64,000 nucleotides of DNA from Aureimonas sp. SK2 (GCF_029813115.1 NZ_JAPZDS010000004.1:232033-296032), one strand, 5' to 3'; shown: positions 40,931 through 50,119, numbered from the stretch's first letter. Numbers and translations: made by a program. The notes: a model not told the origin generated them from the sequence alone.

Positions 40931-42328
40931 TCACGGTGAAGGCCCCATGACCGGAGCGACGAGAACCAGAAGGCAGAAGACCCACGCCGCCACGACGAAT
41001 GCCTGTCGCGTACGCCGGCGCGTCTCGTTGTAGAGCTTCACCGCCTCGATCACCGGGGAAACGGCCAGGGCCCTGTATTCCGCCCGGGTGAGGCTCTGGT
41101 GAAGGCGCGAATGCCATCGGCGCAGGTGACGGAGGTCGGACACCAGCGAGCGCGTCGACACCAGCTCGTTCAGCCGAAGGCCGGACCACGTCACGAACAG
41201 GACGACCGCACAGAAGATCAAGGTGGAAAGCGTTCCGGCCTGCGAGGCGGCGGAGGTGGCGATCCGCACCCCGAGCCCCGCCGCCAGCACCCCGAGCCCG
41301 CCGACGAACGCCTGGGACATGCGGTTCGTGCGCCCGACGATCCTGTCGACGTCCTCCGCCACGCCCTTGCGCACCTCGGTCATCGTCTTCATGAGGTCGG
41401 CGGACTTCGAGGTCACGAACGTGCGGTACTCGGTCCTGGCACCCGAAAGTGCCTCGTCCAGGTGCGGGGAGATCGCCTCCCACCAGTCATCCTCCCGTCC
41501 GTCCGGCACCAAGGGCTCGAGACGCCTGACGAACATCTGGTGGCGCGCCTCCGCATCGCGGGACGGCACCAGGAGCCATTGTGCAGCCTCCCGCAGGGCC
41601 TCGAGACGGGAGGGAGGGCAGTCACCCGGCGGGGCCGCCCTGAAGGCCCGCTTCCTCAAGCCGTGCAGGACGACGCGCAGCGAGCCATCCTCCGCCGTCT
41701 CCACCTCCGAGGCGAGCGCCAGCATCAGCCTGCCTGCGGCGGCGCGCATGAATGCCGCCGGGAAGCCGTCCGCGGGCAACGGCCCCGGCGGTGTCCACCG
41801 GAACAGGTCGCCCGGCATCCGCCCTCCCGAGAGATCGCGGACGAGGCCCCGCCTGACGTCCGCGACGGCGTCCGGCCCTTCCCCGGCAGCCTCGCGGACA
41901 TGCACCGCCGCGACGGTCCCGTCCCAGGGCACGACGGCCTTCGCGCCGGCGCGGAACGGGCCGAAGTCGCCCAGGACGTGAATCGTGTCGGATTGGCCCA
42001 CCCGGGCGTCGTCCCAGGCCTTGAGGGCGGCGCCCGGCGCGAGGAACCAGGCGGCCGACCCGCCGACCGGCTTCGTCACCAGGATGTTGAGGTCGCGGGG
42101 CACCTCGCCGGCGAACAGGTCCCGCTCGGCGACCGGCTCGAACTCGCCGTCACGCACCTCGATCGACCAGCCGTTGGCGGAGGCGAAGTCGTGCGCCGCG
42201 CGCAGCGCCTCGGTTTCGCCGGGTTTGGCGGTCCCGGCATAGCGCCAGCCATCGGCGTCCTCGAGTGCCCCGTCCCCGGCCGGGTGCAGCTCAGCCAGTA
42301 ACCTTAGGGAGGGCGTCGGTCTCGTCAT
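40931..42328 (-). CDS. large membrane-anchored protein of unknown function, partner of NdpA-like gene
   Basis: 465 residues. The N-terminal ~310 residues are soluble (FAGEVPRDLNILVTKPVGGSAAWFL is a notable strand-rich part). Two membrane helices lie near 330-375 (AFVGGLGVLAAGLGVRIA and LSTLIFCAVVLFVTW), and a third ends the protein (FVVAAWVFCLLVLVAPVM). The start overlaps the NdpA-like stop by 38 nt, a tight coupling. I do not recognise the family. The pairing of a nucleoid-associated-like protein with a membrane protein could be a defence pair. Confidence 0.7.
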   Translation of the reverse strand: MTRPTPSLRLLAELHPAGDGALEDADGWRYAGTAKPGETEALRAAHDFASANGWSIEVRDGEFEPVAERDLFAGEVPRDLNILVTKPVGGSAAWFLAPGAALKAWDDARVGQSDTIHVLGDFGPFRAGAKAVVPWDGTVAAVHVREAAGEGPDAVADVRRGLVRDLSGGRMPGDLFRWTPPGPLPADGFPAAFMRAAAGRLMLALASEVETAEDGSLRVVLHGLRKRAFRAAPPGDCPPSRLEALREAAQWLLVPSRDAEARHQMFVRRLEPLVPDGREDDWWEAISPHLDEALSGARTEYRTFVTSKSADLMKTMTEVRKGVAEDVDRIVGRTNRMSQAFVGGLGVLAAGLGVRIATSAASQAGTLSTLIFCAVVLFVTWSGLRLNELVSTRSLVSDLRHLRRWHSRLHQSLTRAEYRALAVSPVIEAVKLYNETRRRTRQAFVVAAWVFCLLVLVAPVMGPSP

Positions 42329-43397
42329 CTTGCACCAGCTTGGCGGTCCTGAGCGTGATCGTGGCCGACCCGTCCTCGTCGCGCTCGACCTTCACGATAC
42401 CATTCTTCTCGTGTTCCTCGCGAAACCAAAGGGCGAACCCCTCCTTGGCGACGAGGCGCTTGTACTCCCGCTTCGGGAGCTGCTTCCGGTCGAACTCGAA
42501 CGACTCCGAGGAGATGGCGCGGTTCGCGAGCTCGCGACCGAAGGTCTTCAGGACGGCCTCCTTGGCCGGCCCGTCCAGTCCGCCCGCCAGCGCACCCCAG
42601 AGTTCCTCCGGCGTGTCGCTGTCGAAGCCCTCCAGCCGCTCGAATGTCTCGCGCAGTCGCCGGGTCGGTGCCTTCGCCAGCTCGAGGGGCATCGCGTCCC
42701 TGTGCCTGTCGATGGTCGCCCTCGCGGCCTCGAAGAGCTTCTGGGTGAGGTCGGCCCTCTCGAACGTCCGCCGCACGTCCAGGAAGTTCTCGAAGTGCTG
42801 GGTCGCGTCCCGGTACCTCGACGACGACCTGTCGATCACCACGACACGGTGGCGGCGACGCGCGGCGTCCGCGTGGCCCGGCTCCGCCAAGCGGATCACG
42901 ACCGACTTCTGCATGGCCTTCCGGTCCTGCGAGAAGTTCTCCTTCACGCTTTCCATGAGGGGCTTCGGATCCGCCCCGTCCTTGTTCTCCAGGCTGTACC
43001 TGATGACTGCATGGTGGTCGAACTTGATCAGGGCGACCAGTTTCGAGTCCCGCGTGCTCATCGCGAGCAGCATCAGGGCGCCCGCCGCCATGCGGTTGTC
43101 GCCCTTCACCTTTTCCTTGAAACGCCTCGCGAGGCCTCTCGACGTGGCGATGAACCCGTCCTCCCCGTCGGCGCCTTCCCCGGCGAGCGCCGCGGACACG
43201 AGTGCGGGCATACCCGATCCCTCGTTGAAGTCGTAGGAGGCGCCGCGGAGGGTGTCGACGACGCGCTTGACGAAGAATTCGGGGAACTGCGGGGGCACCG
43301 CCTCGGCCAGGAACAGCGGATCCGGGACGTCCGGACGCACGACGTGGAACACCATCCGGTCGATCGAGAGGGTCCCGATCTCGTCTTCGCTCAGCAT
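42291..43397 (-). CDS. NdpA-like 37-kDa nucleoid-associated protein
   Basis: 368 residues from the ATG at 43397 (GGAGG ribosome site). The family pattern is LSIDRMVFHVVRPD at the N-terminus, then PEFFVKRVVDTLRGASYDFNEGSGM and RRFKEKVKGDNRMAAGALMLLAM, STRDSKLVALIKFDHHAVIRYSL, as in nucleoid-associated NdpA/YejK-type proteins. The C-terminal part includes LPKREYKRLVAKEGF. Chromosomal NdpA binds DNA and RNA polymerase; this is an accessory copy in a resistance island with a coupled membrane partner, so it may have a defensive role. Confidence 0.62.
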   Translation of the reverse strand: MLSEDEIGTLSIDRMVFHVVRPDVPDPLFLAEAVPPQFPEFFVKRVVDTLRGASYDFNEGSGMPALVSAALAGEGADGEDGFIATSRGLARRFKEKVKGDNRMAAGALMLLAMSTRDSKLVALIKFDHHAVIRYSLENKDGADPKPLMESVKENFSQDRKAMQKSVVIRLAEPGHADAARRRHRVVVIDRSSSRYRDATQHFENFLDVRRTFERADLTQKLFEAARATIDRHRDAMPLELAKAPTRRLRETFERLEGFDSDTPEELWGALAGGLDGPAKEAVLKTFGRELANRAISSESFEFDRKQLPKREYKRLVAKEGFALWFREEHEKNGIVKVERDEDGSATITLRTAKLVQDDETDALPKVTG

Positions 43398-43870
43398 GAT
43401 TCCTCCGACGCTCCACAGCCGGATCCCTAACAAGCCAAGCCCAATCCTACAATCGAGGGCACTACCCGCGATTGCAGGGACCGCCGGACGCCGGAAGGGG
43501 CCCGGACCCGCCGCCGCGTGGGCCGGCTCGGCCGTGGCGGGGGTCTCGAGCGGGTCGGGGACCGGTGGGCGGGCGGCGAACGGGCGGCTGCCGAAGGGCG
43601 GCCCCGCGCCGCCGCCGAGCCGGAAGGGGTCCGCCTCCTCGCCGGCCCGGCGCGGCCCCTTTGCGGGGGGTCGGCTTGCCTCGAGGGCGAAGGGGGCCGT
43701 CCCCCTGCCGATGCGTGCCCGGCCGCCGACAGGCCGGCTGGGGGGAAAGCGTCGCATGGGAACCCGGGGTGCAGCGGGACGGCATCCGGTGATCGGTTCA
43801 AGGATCCGGTCGCTGGCGCATGCGAATGGCCGCTCCGCCGAGAAACCCCGGAGGACGGCGCGTAGATCCC
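43398..43870. other. 473-nt very GC-rich intergenic region
   Basis: Between the NdpA-like gene and the TrxR-like gene. The only open frames are low-complexity Arg/Pro/Gly readings of GC-rich DNA on both strands, without ribosome sites. A possible -10-like AT-richer part lies near 43425-43455 (AACAAGCC, CCTACAATC), which could serve the NdpA-like operon. No RNA or repeat is recognised. Confidence 0.45.
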
Positions 43871-44818
43871 TCAGGTGTCGCGCAGGTGGTTGTGGATGTC
43901 GGTGGCCGCGATGGCGGCCTGTCCCCAGGCAACCGAGACCTGGTTCAGGCTGCTCGCCACGTCTCCGGCCGCCCACAGGCCCGGCACGCTCGTTCTCTGG
44001 TGCCCGTCGACGACGACCGCCCCGCATGCGGGCTCCAGTTCGGCGCCGAGCCCCGCCGCGAGACCGGAGCGTGCCCGCGAACCGAGCGCCGCGTAGAGCG
44101 TGTCGAACGCCAGCCCGGGACCGCCCGCAGTGAGCACGGCCATCCGTCCGGCGTCGTCGCGCGCGAGCGCCGCGATCCCCTCCTCGACGATCCGGATGCC
44201 GTGGTTCCGCAGGCTCGCGCGATCGCCCGGCGACAGGCACCGCGCGCCGCCGGTCAGGAGGAGGGTGACCCGCTCGCTGTAGGTCCGCAGGAAGACCGCC
44301 TCCGCGGCGGCGCCCGGCCCGTCGCCCAGGACGGCGATGTCCGCGTCGATCGCCTCGTACGCGTCGCAGACCGGGCAGAGCCGGACCGATCCTTGCGAGA
44401 TCGCCCCTGCGAGTTCCGGCATTTCCGGCTCGTTGTCCTGGATGCCCGTGGCGAGGAGGACCGTTGTGGCCCGCACGGTGGCCCGTTCCCCGTTCCGGCC
44501 CGCCAACGGGCACGTGAAGGCCCCGCCTTCCGCGACGAGGGCCCGCACGTCGGCGGTCCTGGGAACGATGTCGAAGGCGGCGGCCTGCTCGACGTGCCTC
44601 CGGAGGATGTCGGGCCCGGAGATGCCGTCCGCGAAGCCGGGGACGTTGTGGCTCACCGGGATCCGGGACGCCCTGCTCGTCCCGGTGTCGGCGACGACGA
44701 CGGCGCGCCGGAAGCGCGCGAGGTAGACGGCAGCCGTCAACCCGGCGGGGCCGGCTCCGACGATCAGGCAGTCACAGGTTCTGTCTTCCAAGGGACCCGG
44801 CGTCCGACTGGTTGGCAC
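43871..44818 (-). CDS. thioredoxin-reductase-like FAD/NAD(P) oxidoreductase
   Basis: 315 residues. The FAD site is DCLIVGAGPAGLTAAVYLARFR and the NAD site IAVLGDGPGAAAEAVFLRTY. The redox CxxC is present as VRLCPVCDAYEA. The C-terminal FAD motif is VPGLWAAGDVASSLNQVSVAWGQA. The length fits low-Mr thioredoxin reductase, and the ILRRHVEQAAAFDI stretch is family-typical. It may supply reducing power against metal stress or reduce a specialised partner; the native chromosomal TrxB is not in view. Confidence 0.87.
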   Translation of the reverse strand: MPTSRTPGPLEDRTCDCLIVGAGPAGLTAAVYLARFRRAVVVADTGTSRASRIPVSHNVPGFADGISGPDILRRHVEQAAAFDIVPRTADVRALVAEGGAFTCPLAGRNGERATVRATTVLLATGIQDNEPEMPELAGAISQGSVRLCPVCDAYEAIDADIAVLGDGPGAAAEAVFLRTYSERVTLLLTGGARCLSPGDRASLRNHGIRIVEEGIAALARDDAGRMAVLTAGGPGLAFDTLYAALGSRARSGLAAGLGAELEPACGAVVVDGHQRTSVPGLWAAGDVASSLNQVSVAWGQAAIAATDIHNHLRDT

Positions 44819-44995
44819 CCCGTCTCAAGTGTCGGCCGTCACCTTCGGTTCGATCCCCGTCGCGTAGCCGTCTCGTCGTGTCGCATGCCGCCGAAGGGGG
44901 AATGCCGAACGCCGGGGGAAGCATTCCCCCGTTCCTCGATGGCAAGGTGGGCGCCGGACGCTCGGAGGGTTCGTCTGTCGCCCTGCGCGAGGGGA

Positions 44996-45018
44996 CCGGG
45001 CCGGCGATGCCGGCCCGG
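44996..45018 (-). terminator. terminator-like hairpin at the end of the copper operon
   Basis: CCGGGCCGGC-GAT-GCCGGCCCGG is a perfect 10-bp stem 10 nt after the stop of the gene at 45029. There is no U tract, so it may act as a barrier or in Rho-dependent or attenuated termination. Confidence 0.5.
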
Positions 45019-45028
45019 CCGCTCCGGA

Positions 45029-45409
45029 TCAGCGGTTGCCGTAGCCCGAACCCGGCACCAGCGAGCGCTTGCCGAGGGGCGTCCCCGCCATCTCGCCGTG
45101 GCTCGTGCCCTGGAGGACCGACAGCCCGGCCTGGGTGTCGGAGGCCTTCGTTTCCATTCGCGAACCCGGCACCAGACCGACCGTGCCGCTGACGGACGAG
45201 GCCGCCGGGAAGCCGTACGAGGACGCCGAGTGCGTCATGTTCGTCGCCGTCTGCGTGGCGCCCGCGTGGGCGTCGGTGGCCGTGTCGTGCAGGGCCTGCG
45301 CCTCGGCCTGCCCGAGGAAGGTGTCGGACCCGGGGACCAGCGACTGGGCCGAGGCGGCGGTGGTGGCGAGGGAGAGCGAGAGGGCGGCGGTGAGGATGAG
45401 GGTCTTCAT
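45029..45409 (-). CDS. secreted protein with LVPGS repeats
   Basis: 126 residues from the ATG at 45409 (AAGGA ribosome site). MKTLILTAALSLSLATTAAS is a signal peptide with a cut near SAQ. The mature chain contains LVPGS three times (QSLVPGSDT, GLVPGSRM, RSLVPGSGY) and is otherwise Ala, Ser, Thr-rich and His/Met-containing. The LVPGS unit is not a copper motif that I know. Probably periplasmic and part of the copper operon; function unknown. Confidence 0.68.
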   Translation of the reverse strand: MKTLILTAALSLSLATTAASAQSLVPGSDTFLGQAEAQALHDTATDAHAGATQTATNMTHSASSYGFPAASSVSGTVGLVPGSRMETKASDTQAGLSVLQGTSHGEMAGTPLGKRSLVPGSGYGNR

Positions 45410-45559
45410 GTCATGTTCCTTCGATGCCGGGCACGTGGCCGCCGGCGTGTTGGTGGTGGGGAGGTTTTCGGGCATGCGTTCCCGGTCCCCGGCCGGGCGG
45501 CTCGGGGGTGTTCCGGCTGAACGGATCTGGTTGGACGGCGGCGGACCGCGTCGCGCCGT

Positions 45560-45883
45560 TCAGGCCCGCGGGGGGCGCCGCGGCACGGGCTGGACGTACC
45601 CCTCGGGGATCGGCGTCGCAGCCGCGACGAGGGGCGAGGCGTGCCATTCGATCGGCTCGGACGTCTCGGGGAGCTTCGGAACGATGCTCGGGCAAGCGAT
45701 GCCGCAGTGCGCGGACGGCTCGCCTCCCGGCGGCGCGCCGGGATCGGGGCTGCCCGCGACCGACTGGGCAAGCCCGTCGCGCGGCCGGGCCTCGGCGGCG
45801 GGGGCGTGTCCCCGTTCGAGGAGTCCGCCCGCCGCCGTCGCGATGGCGAGCAGGCAGGCGAGCACGATGCCGAACAGACTCAT
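45560..45883 (-). CDS. small membrane-anchored protein in the copper operon
   Basis: 107 residues. One N-terminal membrane helix or signal (MSLFGIVLACLLAIATAAG), then a Pro/Ala-rich chain with a Cys pair HCGIACPSI (about residue 60) that may bind a metal, and a Pro/Arg end. No family recognised. The place downstream of the CusF-like gene suggests a periplasmic metal-related role. Confidence 0.58.
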   Translation of the reverse strand: MSLFGIVLACLLAIATAAGGLLERGHAPAAEARPRDGLAQSVAGSPDPGAPPGGEPSAHCGIACPSIVPKLPETSEPIEWHASPLVAAATPIPEGYVQPVPRRPPRA

Positions 45884-45982
45884 GGGCGCCTCCTTTCCTC
45901 GGGCATCCGCGATCGGGTGCCGGGAGCGTCCGCGCGGCGCGCGGCGCCCCCGGCCTTCATGGTCCCGGGGCGTGGGCCGACG

Positions 45983-46267
45983 CTACTTGACGTCGGTCAC
46001 GGTCAGCTTGCCGCGGACCTTCTCGGCCACGAACTCGACCGATTTCCCAACGGACAGCTTCTTCAGGGTGGCCTCGTCGGGAACCGCGAAGACCATCGTC
46101 ATCGCGGGCATCTCAAGGTCCTTCAGCTCCCCGTGCTTGATCGTGACCTTCTTGGCCTTCTCGTCGACCTTGGTGACCTCGCCCTTCGCGTACTCGGCAG
46201 CGAAGGCCGGGACGGCGGTCGCGCACGCGAGGAGGGCGGCGAGGGCGAGCTTGGCGTGTGTCTTCAT
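45983..46267 (-). CDS. CusF-like periplasmic copper-binding protein
   Basis: 94 residues. The ATG at 46267 precedes a signal peptide (MKTHAKLALAALLACATAV, cut near AFA). The mature part has GEVTKVDEKAKKVTIKHGEL and DLEMPAMTMVFAV, giving the CusF ligands His in KHGE and Met in MPAMTM, in the OB-fold. In Cus systems CusF passes Cu(I)/Ag(I) to the CusB pump; no CusAB is visible, so it may work with the TolC-like protein or the oxidase. Confidence 0.87.
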   Translation of the reverse strand: MKTHAKLALAALLACATAVPAFAAEYAKGEVTKVDEKAKKVTIKHGELKDLEMPAMTMVFAVPDEATLKKLSVGKSVEFVAEKVRGKLTVTDVK

Positions 46268-46302
46268 CGTCTGTCTCCTGTCTTTCCGTTGGTTCGGGCG
46301 GT

Positions 46303-46794
46303 TCACTTCATGACCACGAGGGGGCCATGCATCCCGGCCTCGTAGTGGCCGGGGATCAGGCAGGCGAACTCGAAGTTGCCGGCCTTGGAGAAGGTCCAGA
46401 CGATCTCGCCCCTGGCGCCCGGCTCTAGGCGGATCGCGTTCGGATCGTCGTGCTCCATCTCCGGGAACTTCTGCATCAGGGCCTTGTGCTCGGCGTTCTT
46501 GGCGGGATCGTCCATGACGAACTCGTGGGCGCTCTGGCCCGAGTTCGTGAACTGGAGGCGCACCGTCTCGCCCTGCCGGACCTGGATCTTGGCGGGCTGG
46601 AACAGCATCTTGCCGTCCGGCGTCTCCTTCATGACGACTTTCAGGACGCGCGCGCTGGCGCCTTTCTCGGCGGCCTTGCCGACGGCGAGCTCGTCGTGCC
46701 CGCCGGCATGGTTGCCCGAGGCCGACGCCGGCGCGGACGCGAAGCCGACGAGAGCGGCCGCGGCCGCCGCGAAGGCCATGTGCGAGAACTTCAT
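46303..46794 (-). CDS. periplasmic cupredoxin
   Basis: 163 residues with a signal peptide (MKFSHMAFAAAAAALVGFAS). Type 1 copper ligands are visible: His in SAHEFVM, Cys and His in FACLIPGH, and Met in AGMHG near the end. A Gly/His-rich patch lies after the signal (SGNHAGGHDEL). The domain is about the usual size. It may carry electrons or copper between the oxidase and others. It lies directly downstream of the multicopper oxidase. Confidence 0.87.
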   Translation of the reverse strand: MKFSHMAFAAAAAALVGFASAPASASGNHAGGHDELAVGKAAEKGASARVLKVVMKETPDGKMLFQPAKIQVRQGETVRLQFTNSGQSAHEFVMDDPAKNAEHKALMQKFPEMEHDDPNAIRLEPGARGEIVWTFSKAGNFEFACLIPGHYEAGMHGPLVVMK

Positions 46795-46837
46795 GGTGTT
46801 CGTTCCTTTGGTGGGGTTGGAGGTTTCGCGGCCGCGG

Positions 46838-48223
46838 TCAGTGGCCGGAATGGTCCGCCGGGGCGGCTGCGGCGGTCTTGCCCCCGGGGCGGAGGGCGCT
46901 GCCCTCCTGGCTGCCGGCGGGGGCGGACGGGGCGTCGGGAAGCGATCCCGTCCACTCGTAGGCGACGGTGCCGGGCGGGTGCGCGTAGTCGCCGGGATCC
47001 TCGTAGGATCCCTTCTCGATGCCCTCGCGCACCTTCACGACCGTGAACATGCCGCCCATCTCGAGCGACCCGAACTGGCCCCATCCCGTCATCATCGGGA
47101 TGGTGTTGTCGGGCAGCGGCATCGACATCTCGGCCATGTCCGCCATGCCCTTCGTGCCCATCGGCATGTAGTCGGGCTGCACCTGGCGGATCTTCCGGGC
47201 GACCTTGGTCTTGTCGACGCCGATGAAGGTCGGGATCTCGTGCCCCATGGCGTTCATCGTGTGGTGCGACTTGTGGCAGTGGAGCGCCCAGTCGCCCTCG
47301 TGGACCGCGTCGAACTCGTAGGCGCGCATCGCCCCGACGGGGATGTCGATCGTCACCTCGGGCCATCGCGCCTCTGGCCGCACCCAGCCCCCGTCCGTGC
47401 ACGTCACCTCGAAGTCGTAGCCGTGCATGTGGATCGGGTGGTTCGTCATGGTGAGGTTGCCGACGCGCACCCGCACGCGGTCGTCCTTGCGCACCACCAG
47501 CGGCGCGACGTCGGGAAAGACCCGGCTGTTGATGGCCCACAGGTTGAAGTCGGTCATCTCCATGACCCGCGGGATGTAGGTGCCGGGGTCGATGTCGTAG
47601 GCCGACAGCAGGAACACGAAGTCCCGGTCGACGGGCATGAAGGTCGGATCCTTCGGGTGGATCACGAAGAAGCCCATCATGCCCATGGCCATCTGGACCA
47701 TCTCGTCGGCGTGAGGGTGGTACATGAACGTCCCGCTTTTCTTCGCCTCGAACTCGTAGACGAAGGTCTTGCCGGAAGGGATCGGGGGCTGGGTCAGCCC
47801 CGCGACGCCGTCCATGCCGCAGGGCAGGATCATGCCGTGCCAGTGGACGCTGGTGTGCTCGGGCAGCTTGTTGGACACGAAGATCCGGACGCGGTCGCCC
47901 TCCACGCACTCGATCGTCGGACCCGGCGACTGGCCGTTGTAGCCCCAGAGGTAGGCGGTCATGCCCTCGCCCATCTCGCGCTCGACGGGTTCCGCCACGA
48001 GGTGGAACTCCTTCACGCCGTTGTTCATGCGGAAGGGCAGCGACCAGCCGTTCAGGGTCACGACCGGATTGTAGTGCGGTCCCTCCGAGGGGATGGGCGG
48101 GACCTGCGTCGCCGCGCTGTCCATGACCGGGGCCTCCGGAAGTCCCATCGCCGAGGTGCGCGACCAGGTCGCGGCCCCCACGAGCGCCGCCCCGGCGCCG
48201 ATGAACTGTCGTCTCGAAACCAT
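46838..48223 (-). CDS. Tat-exported multicopper oxidase (copper resistance, CopA/PcoA type)
   Basis: 461 residues, ATG at 48223. SRRQFIGAGAALVGAATW is a twin-arginine signal. The copper motifs are HWHG (residue about 125), HPHAD, HPIHMHG and HCHKSHH. The last, HCHxxxH, gives the T1 and T2/T3 ligands. It is shorter than PcoA (about 600) and lacks the Met-rich insert, so it looks like a laccase/CueO-like oxidase that oxidises Cu(I) in the periplasm. Met-rich patches (MGTKGMADMAEMSM) lie at about residue 370. Confidence 0.9.
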   Translation of the reverse strand: MVSRRQFIGAGAALVGAATWSRTSAMGLPEAPVMDSAATQVPPIPSEGPHYNPVVTLNGWSLPFRMNNGVKEFHLVAEPVEREMGEGMTAYLWGYNGQSPGPTIECVEGDRVRIFVSNKLPEHTSVHWHGMILPCGMDGVAGLTQPPIPSGKTFVYEFEAKKSGTFMYHPHADEMVQMAMGMMGFFVIHPKDPTFMPVDRDFVFLLSAYDIDPGTYIPRVMEMTDFNLWAINSRVFPDVAPLVVRKDDRVRVRVGNLTMTNHPIHMHGYDFEVTCTDGGWVRPEARWPEVTIDIPVGAMRAYEFDAVHEGDWALHCHKSHHTMNAMGHEIPTFIGVDKTKVARKIRQVQPDYMPMGTKGMADMAEMSMPLPDNTIPMMTGWGQFGSLEMGGMFTVVKVREGIEKGSYEDPGDYAHPPGTVAYEWTGSLPDAPSAPAGSQEGSALRPGGKTAAAAPADHSGH

Positions 48224-48237
48224 CTCAATCCCTCCGA

Positions 48238-49695
48238 TCAGTCGTCGTCGCCGGCCGCGGCCGTCTCGACCTCTGCTGCTTCGCCGCCGTCCGTTTCGCC
48301 GCCGCCGTGGACGGCGCTCGTGAGCCCCTCGTCGGCAAGCCAGAAGTTCTTCCTGGCCTCGACCGCGGCGACGTTCGCCTCGATGCGCTCGCGCGTGTCG
48401 GTGATGAGCTCGAAGGTGGAGGTGATCATCCCGTTGTAGGTGAGCACCGCCTCCTTCTCGAGCGTCGTGCGCAGGGGCAGCACGCTGTTCTGGTAGTGCC
48501 GGGCGATGTCGAAGCCCGAGCGGTAGGCCTGGTACGCGGACCGTGCCTCGGAGCGGACGTTGACGCCGCGCTCGGCCAGTAGGTTGGCGGCGCGCAGGTA
48601 CTCGAACTCGGCCTTGCGCAGGCGCGCCTGCCCGCTGTCGAAGATCGGGATCGTGATCCCGGCCTCGACGGCGGGGGCGAAGGTCGTCTTGCGCTCCTTG
48701 TGACCGTCCTCCGACTCCTCCACCTCCTCCTCGGCCTCGATGCCGGCGCCGAGCTCGAGATCGGACACGAACCTCGTCGCCTGAGTCAGCCCGTAGGACT
48801 TCGCGAGCGCCTCGAGGCGCAGCTTCGCCAACTGGATGTCGACGCGGTTGCGCAGTGCCTCGACCTCGATGCCATCGCGCTTGGCAGCCGCCCTTGGCAG
48901 CCGCGGCAGCGCGTTCGGCACCTCGAACCCGATGTCCCGCCCGTAGAGGCCCATGACGCGGACGAGGCGCTCCTTGGCGAGGCGGGCCTCGAGGCGCGCG
49001 GACGCCGTGCGTCCGGCGAGTTCCGCGTAGAACACCTGCTCGCGTGCCTGGTCGGCCTTGGTCATCGCGCCCGTGCCGCCGAGGCCGGCAGCGAGTTCGG
49101 CAGCCGCGTCGGCCGCGACCTTGGCCCGGTTCAGGAGCGCGACGTTCTCCCAGGCGGCGACCGCCTCGATCCAAGCCCTGCGGGTCTGCGAGGCGACCTC
49201 GAGCGTGCGCAGGACGGCCTCGAGCTGGACGGCGTGGACCTGCCGCGTCGCGACGTCGAGGCGCCTCTCGCGGGTGATCAGCGCCATGATGTTCGAGACG
49301 ACGAGGCCCTCCACGGTCCTCGTGAAGTCGACGGTCCCGTAGCTGAGGCCCAACCGGATGTTCGCCGGCGGCAGCGTCTCCTGCCAGAGGTCGGCGACCG
49401 CCACGCCGATGTCGGCGTAAGAGGCTTGGAGGCCCTTGTTGTTCAGGAGCGCGACCTGCACGGCCGCGTCGGCCCCGACGGTCTTGGTGGCCAGCAGCGA
49501 GCGCACCTTGGCGTCGACGGCGGCGGCCTGCTGGCGGTCCTGGACCCAGGCCGTTTCCTTGCCGGTCGCCTGGCCCGAGCGCAGGGCGACCGTCTCGAAC
49601 CCGTCCTGCCGCAGGAACGCGTCGCCCGAAGCCAGGCACCCGCCGAGGAACAGGGGAGCGAGGATGACGGAGGCCTTGAGGACGATCGGGCTCAC
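48238..49695 (-). CDS. outer-membrane efflux protein (TolC/CopB-like, lipoprotein)
   Basis: 485 residues from the GTG at 49695 (overlapping the previous stop as GTGA). A lipobox near the N-terminus (APLFLGGCLAS) is followed by helical repeats with RERRLDVATRQVHAVQLEAVLRTL, typical of outer membrane efflux proteins; TVEGLVVSNIMALIT and GITIPIFDSGQARLRKAEFEY are strand/helix blocks of this family. It probably forms an outer-membrane tunnel. No inner RND pump is encoded nearby. The end is an Asp/Glu-rich tail. Confidence 0.85.
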   Translation of the reverse strand: MSPIVLKASVILAPLFLGGCLASGDAFLRQDGFETVALRSGQATGKETAWVQDRQQAAAVDAKVRSLLATKTVGADAAVQVALLNNKGLQASYADIGVAVADLWQETLPPANIRLGLSYGTVDFTRTVEGLVVSNIMALITRERRLDVATRQVHAVQLEAVLRTLEVASQTRRAWIEAVAAWENVALLNRAKVAADAAAELAAGLGGTGAMTKADQAREQVFYAELAGRTASARLEARLAKERLVRVMGLYGRDIGFEVPNALPRLPRAAAKRDGIEVEALRNRVDIQLAKLRLEALAKSYGLTQATRFVSDLELGAGIEAEEEVEESEDGHKERKTTFAPAVEAGITIPIFDSGQARLRKAEFEYLRAANLLAERGVNVRSEARSAYQAYRSGFDIARHYQNSVLPLRTTLEKEAVLTYNGMITSTFELITDTRERIEANVAAVEARKNFWLADEGLTSAVHGGGETDGGEAAEVETAAAGDDD

Positions 49696-49934
49696 TGGGA
49701 AGCCTCCGGTCCCACCGGGGCCATCTCGACGCCCGTCCCGCGCCAGTTGCCCGGCTCCCTCGGCATGCGGTGGGTGTAGGAGCCGACGACGGAGCCGTAG
49801 CGGACCGGAGCGGCGCCGACGGAAGCGTCGGCATGGGGGGTGGACGCACCGAGATCGGACAAGCCGAGGGGGCCCGTGGCGGTGCAGCCTGCCGTCAGCA
49901 GGGCTGCCGCGCACAAGAATGCGAAGCGGAACAT
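49692..49934 (-). CDS. small lipoprotein in the copper operon
   Basis: 80 residues. MFRFAFLCAAALLTAGCTATG has a lipobox (LTAGC), so it is anchored at the membrane as a lipoprotein. The rest is an Ala/Gly/Pro chain without cysteine. It overlaps the TolC-like gene, suggesting that they work together. Confidence 0.65.
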   Translation of the reverse strand: MFRFAFLCAAALLTAGCTATGPLGLSDLGASTPHADASVGAAPVRYGSVVGSYTHRMPREPGNWRGTGVEMAPVGPEASQ

Positions 49935-50119
49935 GGAGGTGACCTATCGTCGGCATGACCGTCCGGCCGTGGCCTGTCGCCACGGGACGCGGGTCATGCG
50001 CGAGCCGAAACATGCGTCCGTGGTGCCGCAAGGGCGGGGGACGCAGCACGACGCCTCCGTGCACCATTCGGGCGAATGGACGCGCGGAAGCCGGGCACCG
50101 CCATGCGGTGCCCGTCAGG

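Noticed and set aside
43434..43865. Overlapping open frames in the GC-rich spacer before the flavoprotein
   Set aside because: Low-complexity Pro/Arg/Gly readings on both strands with no start signals.
46376..48439. Long + strand open frame opposite the oxidase
   Set aside because: His/Arg-rich antisense of the multicopper oxidase; its histidines come from codons read backwards.
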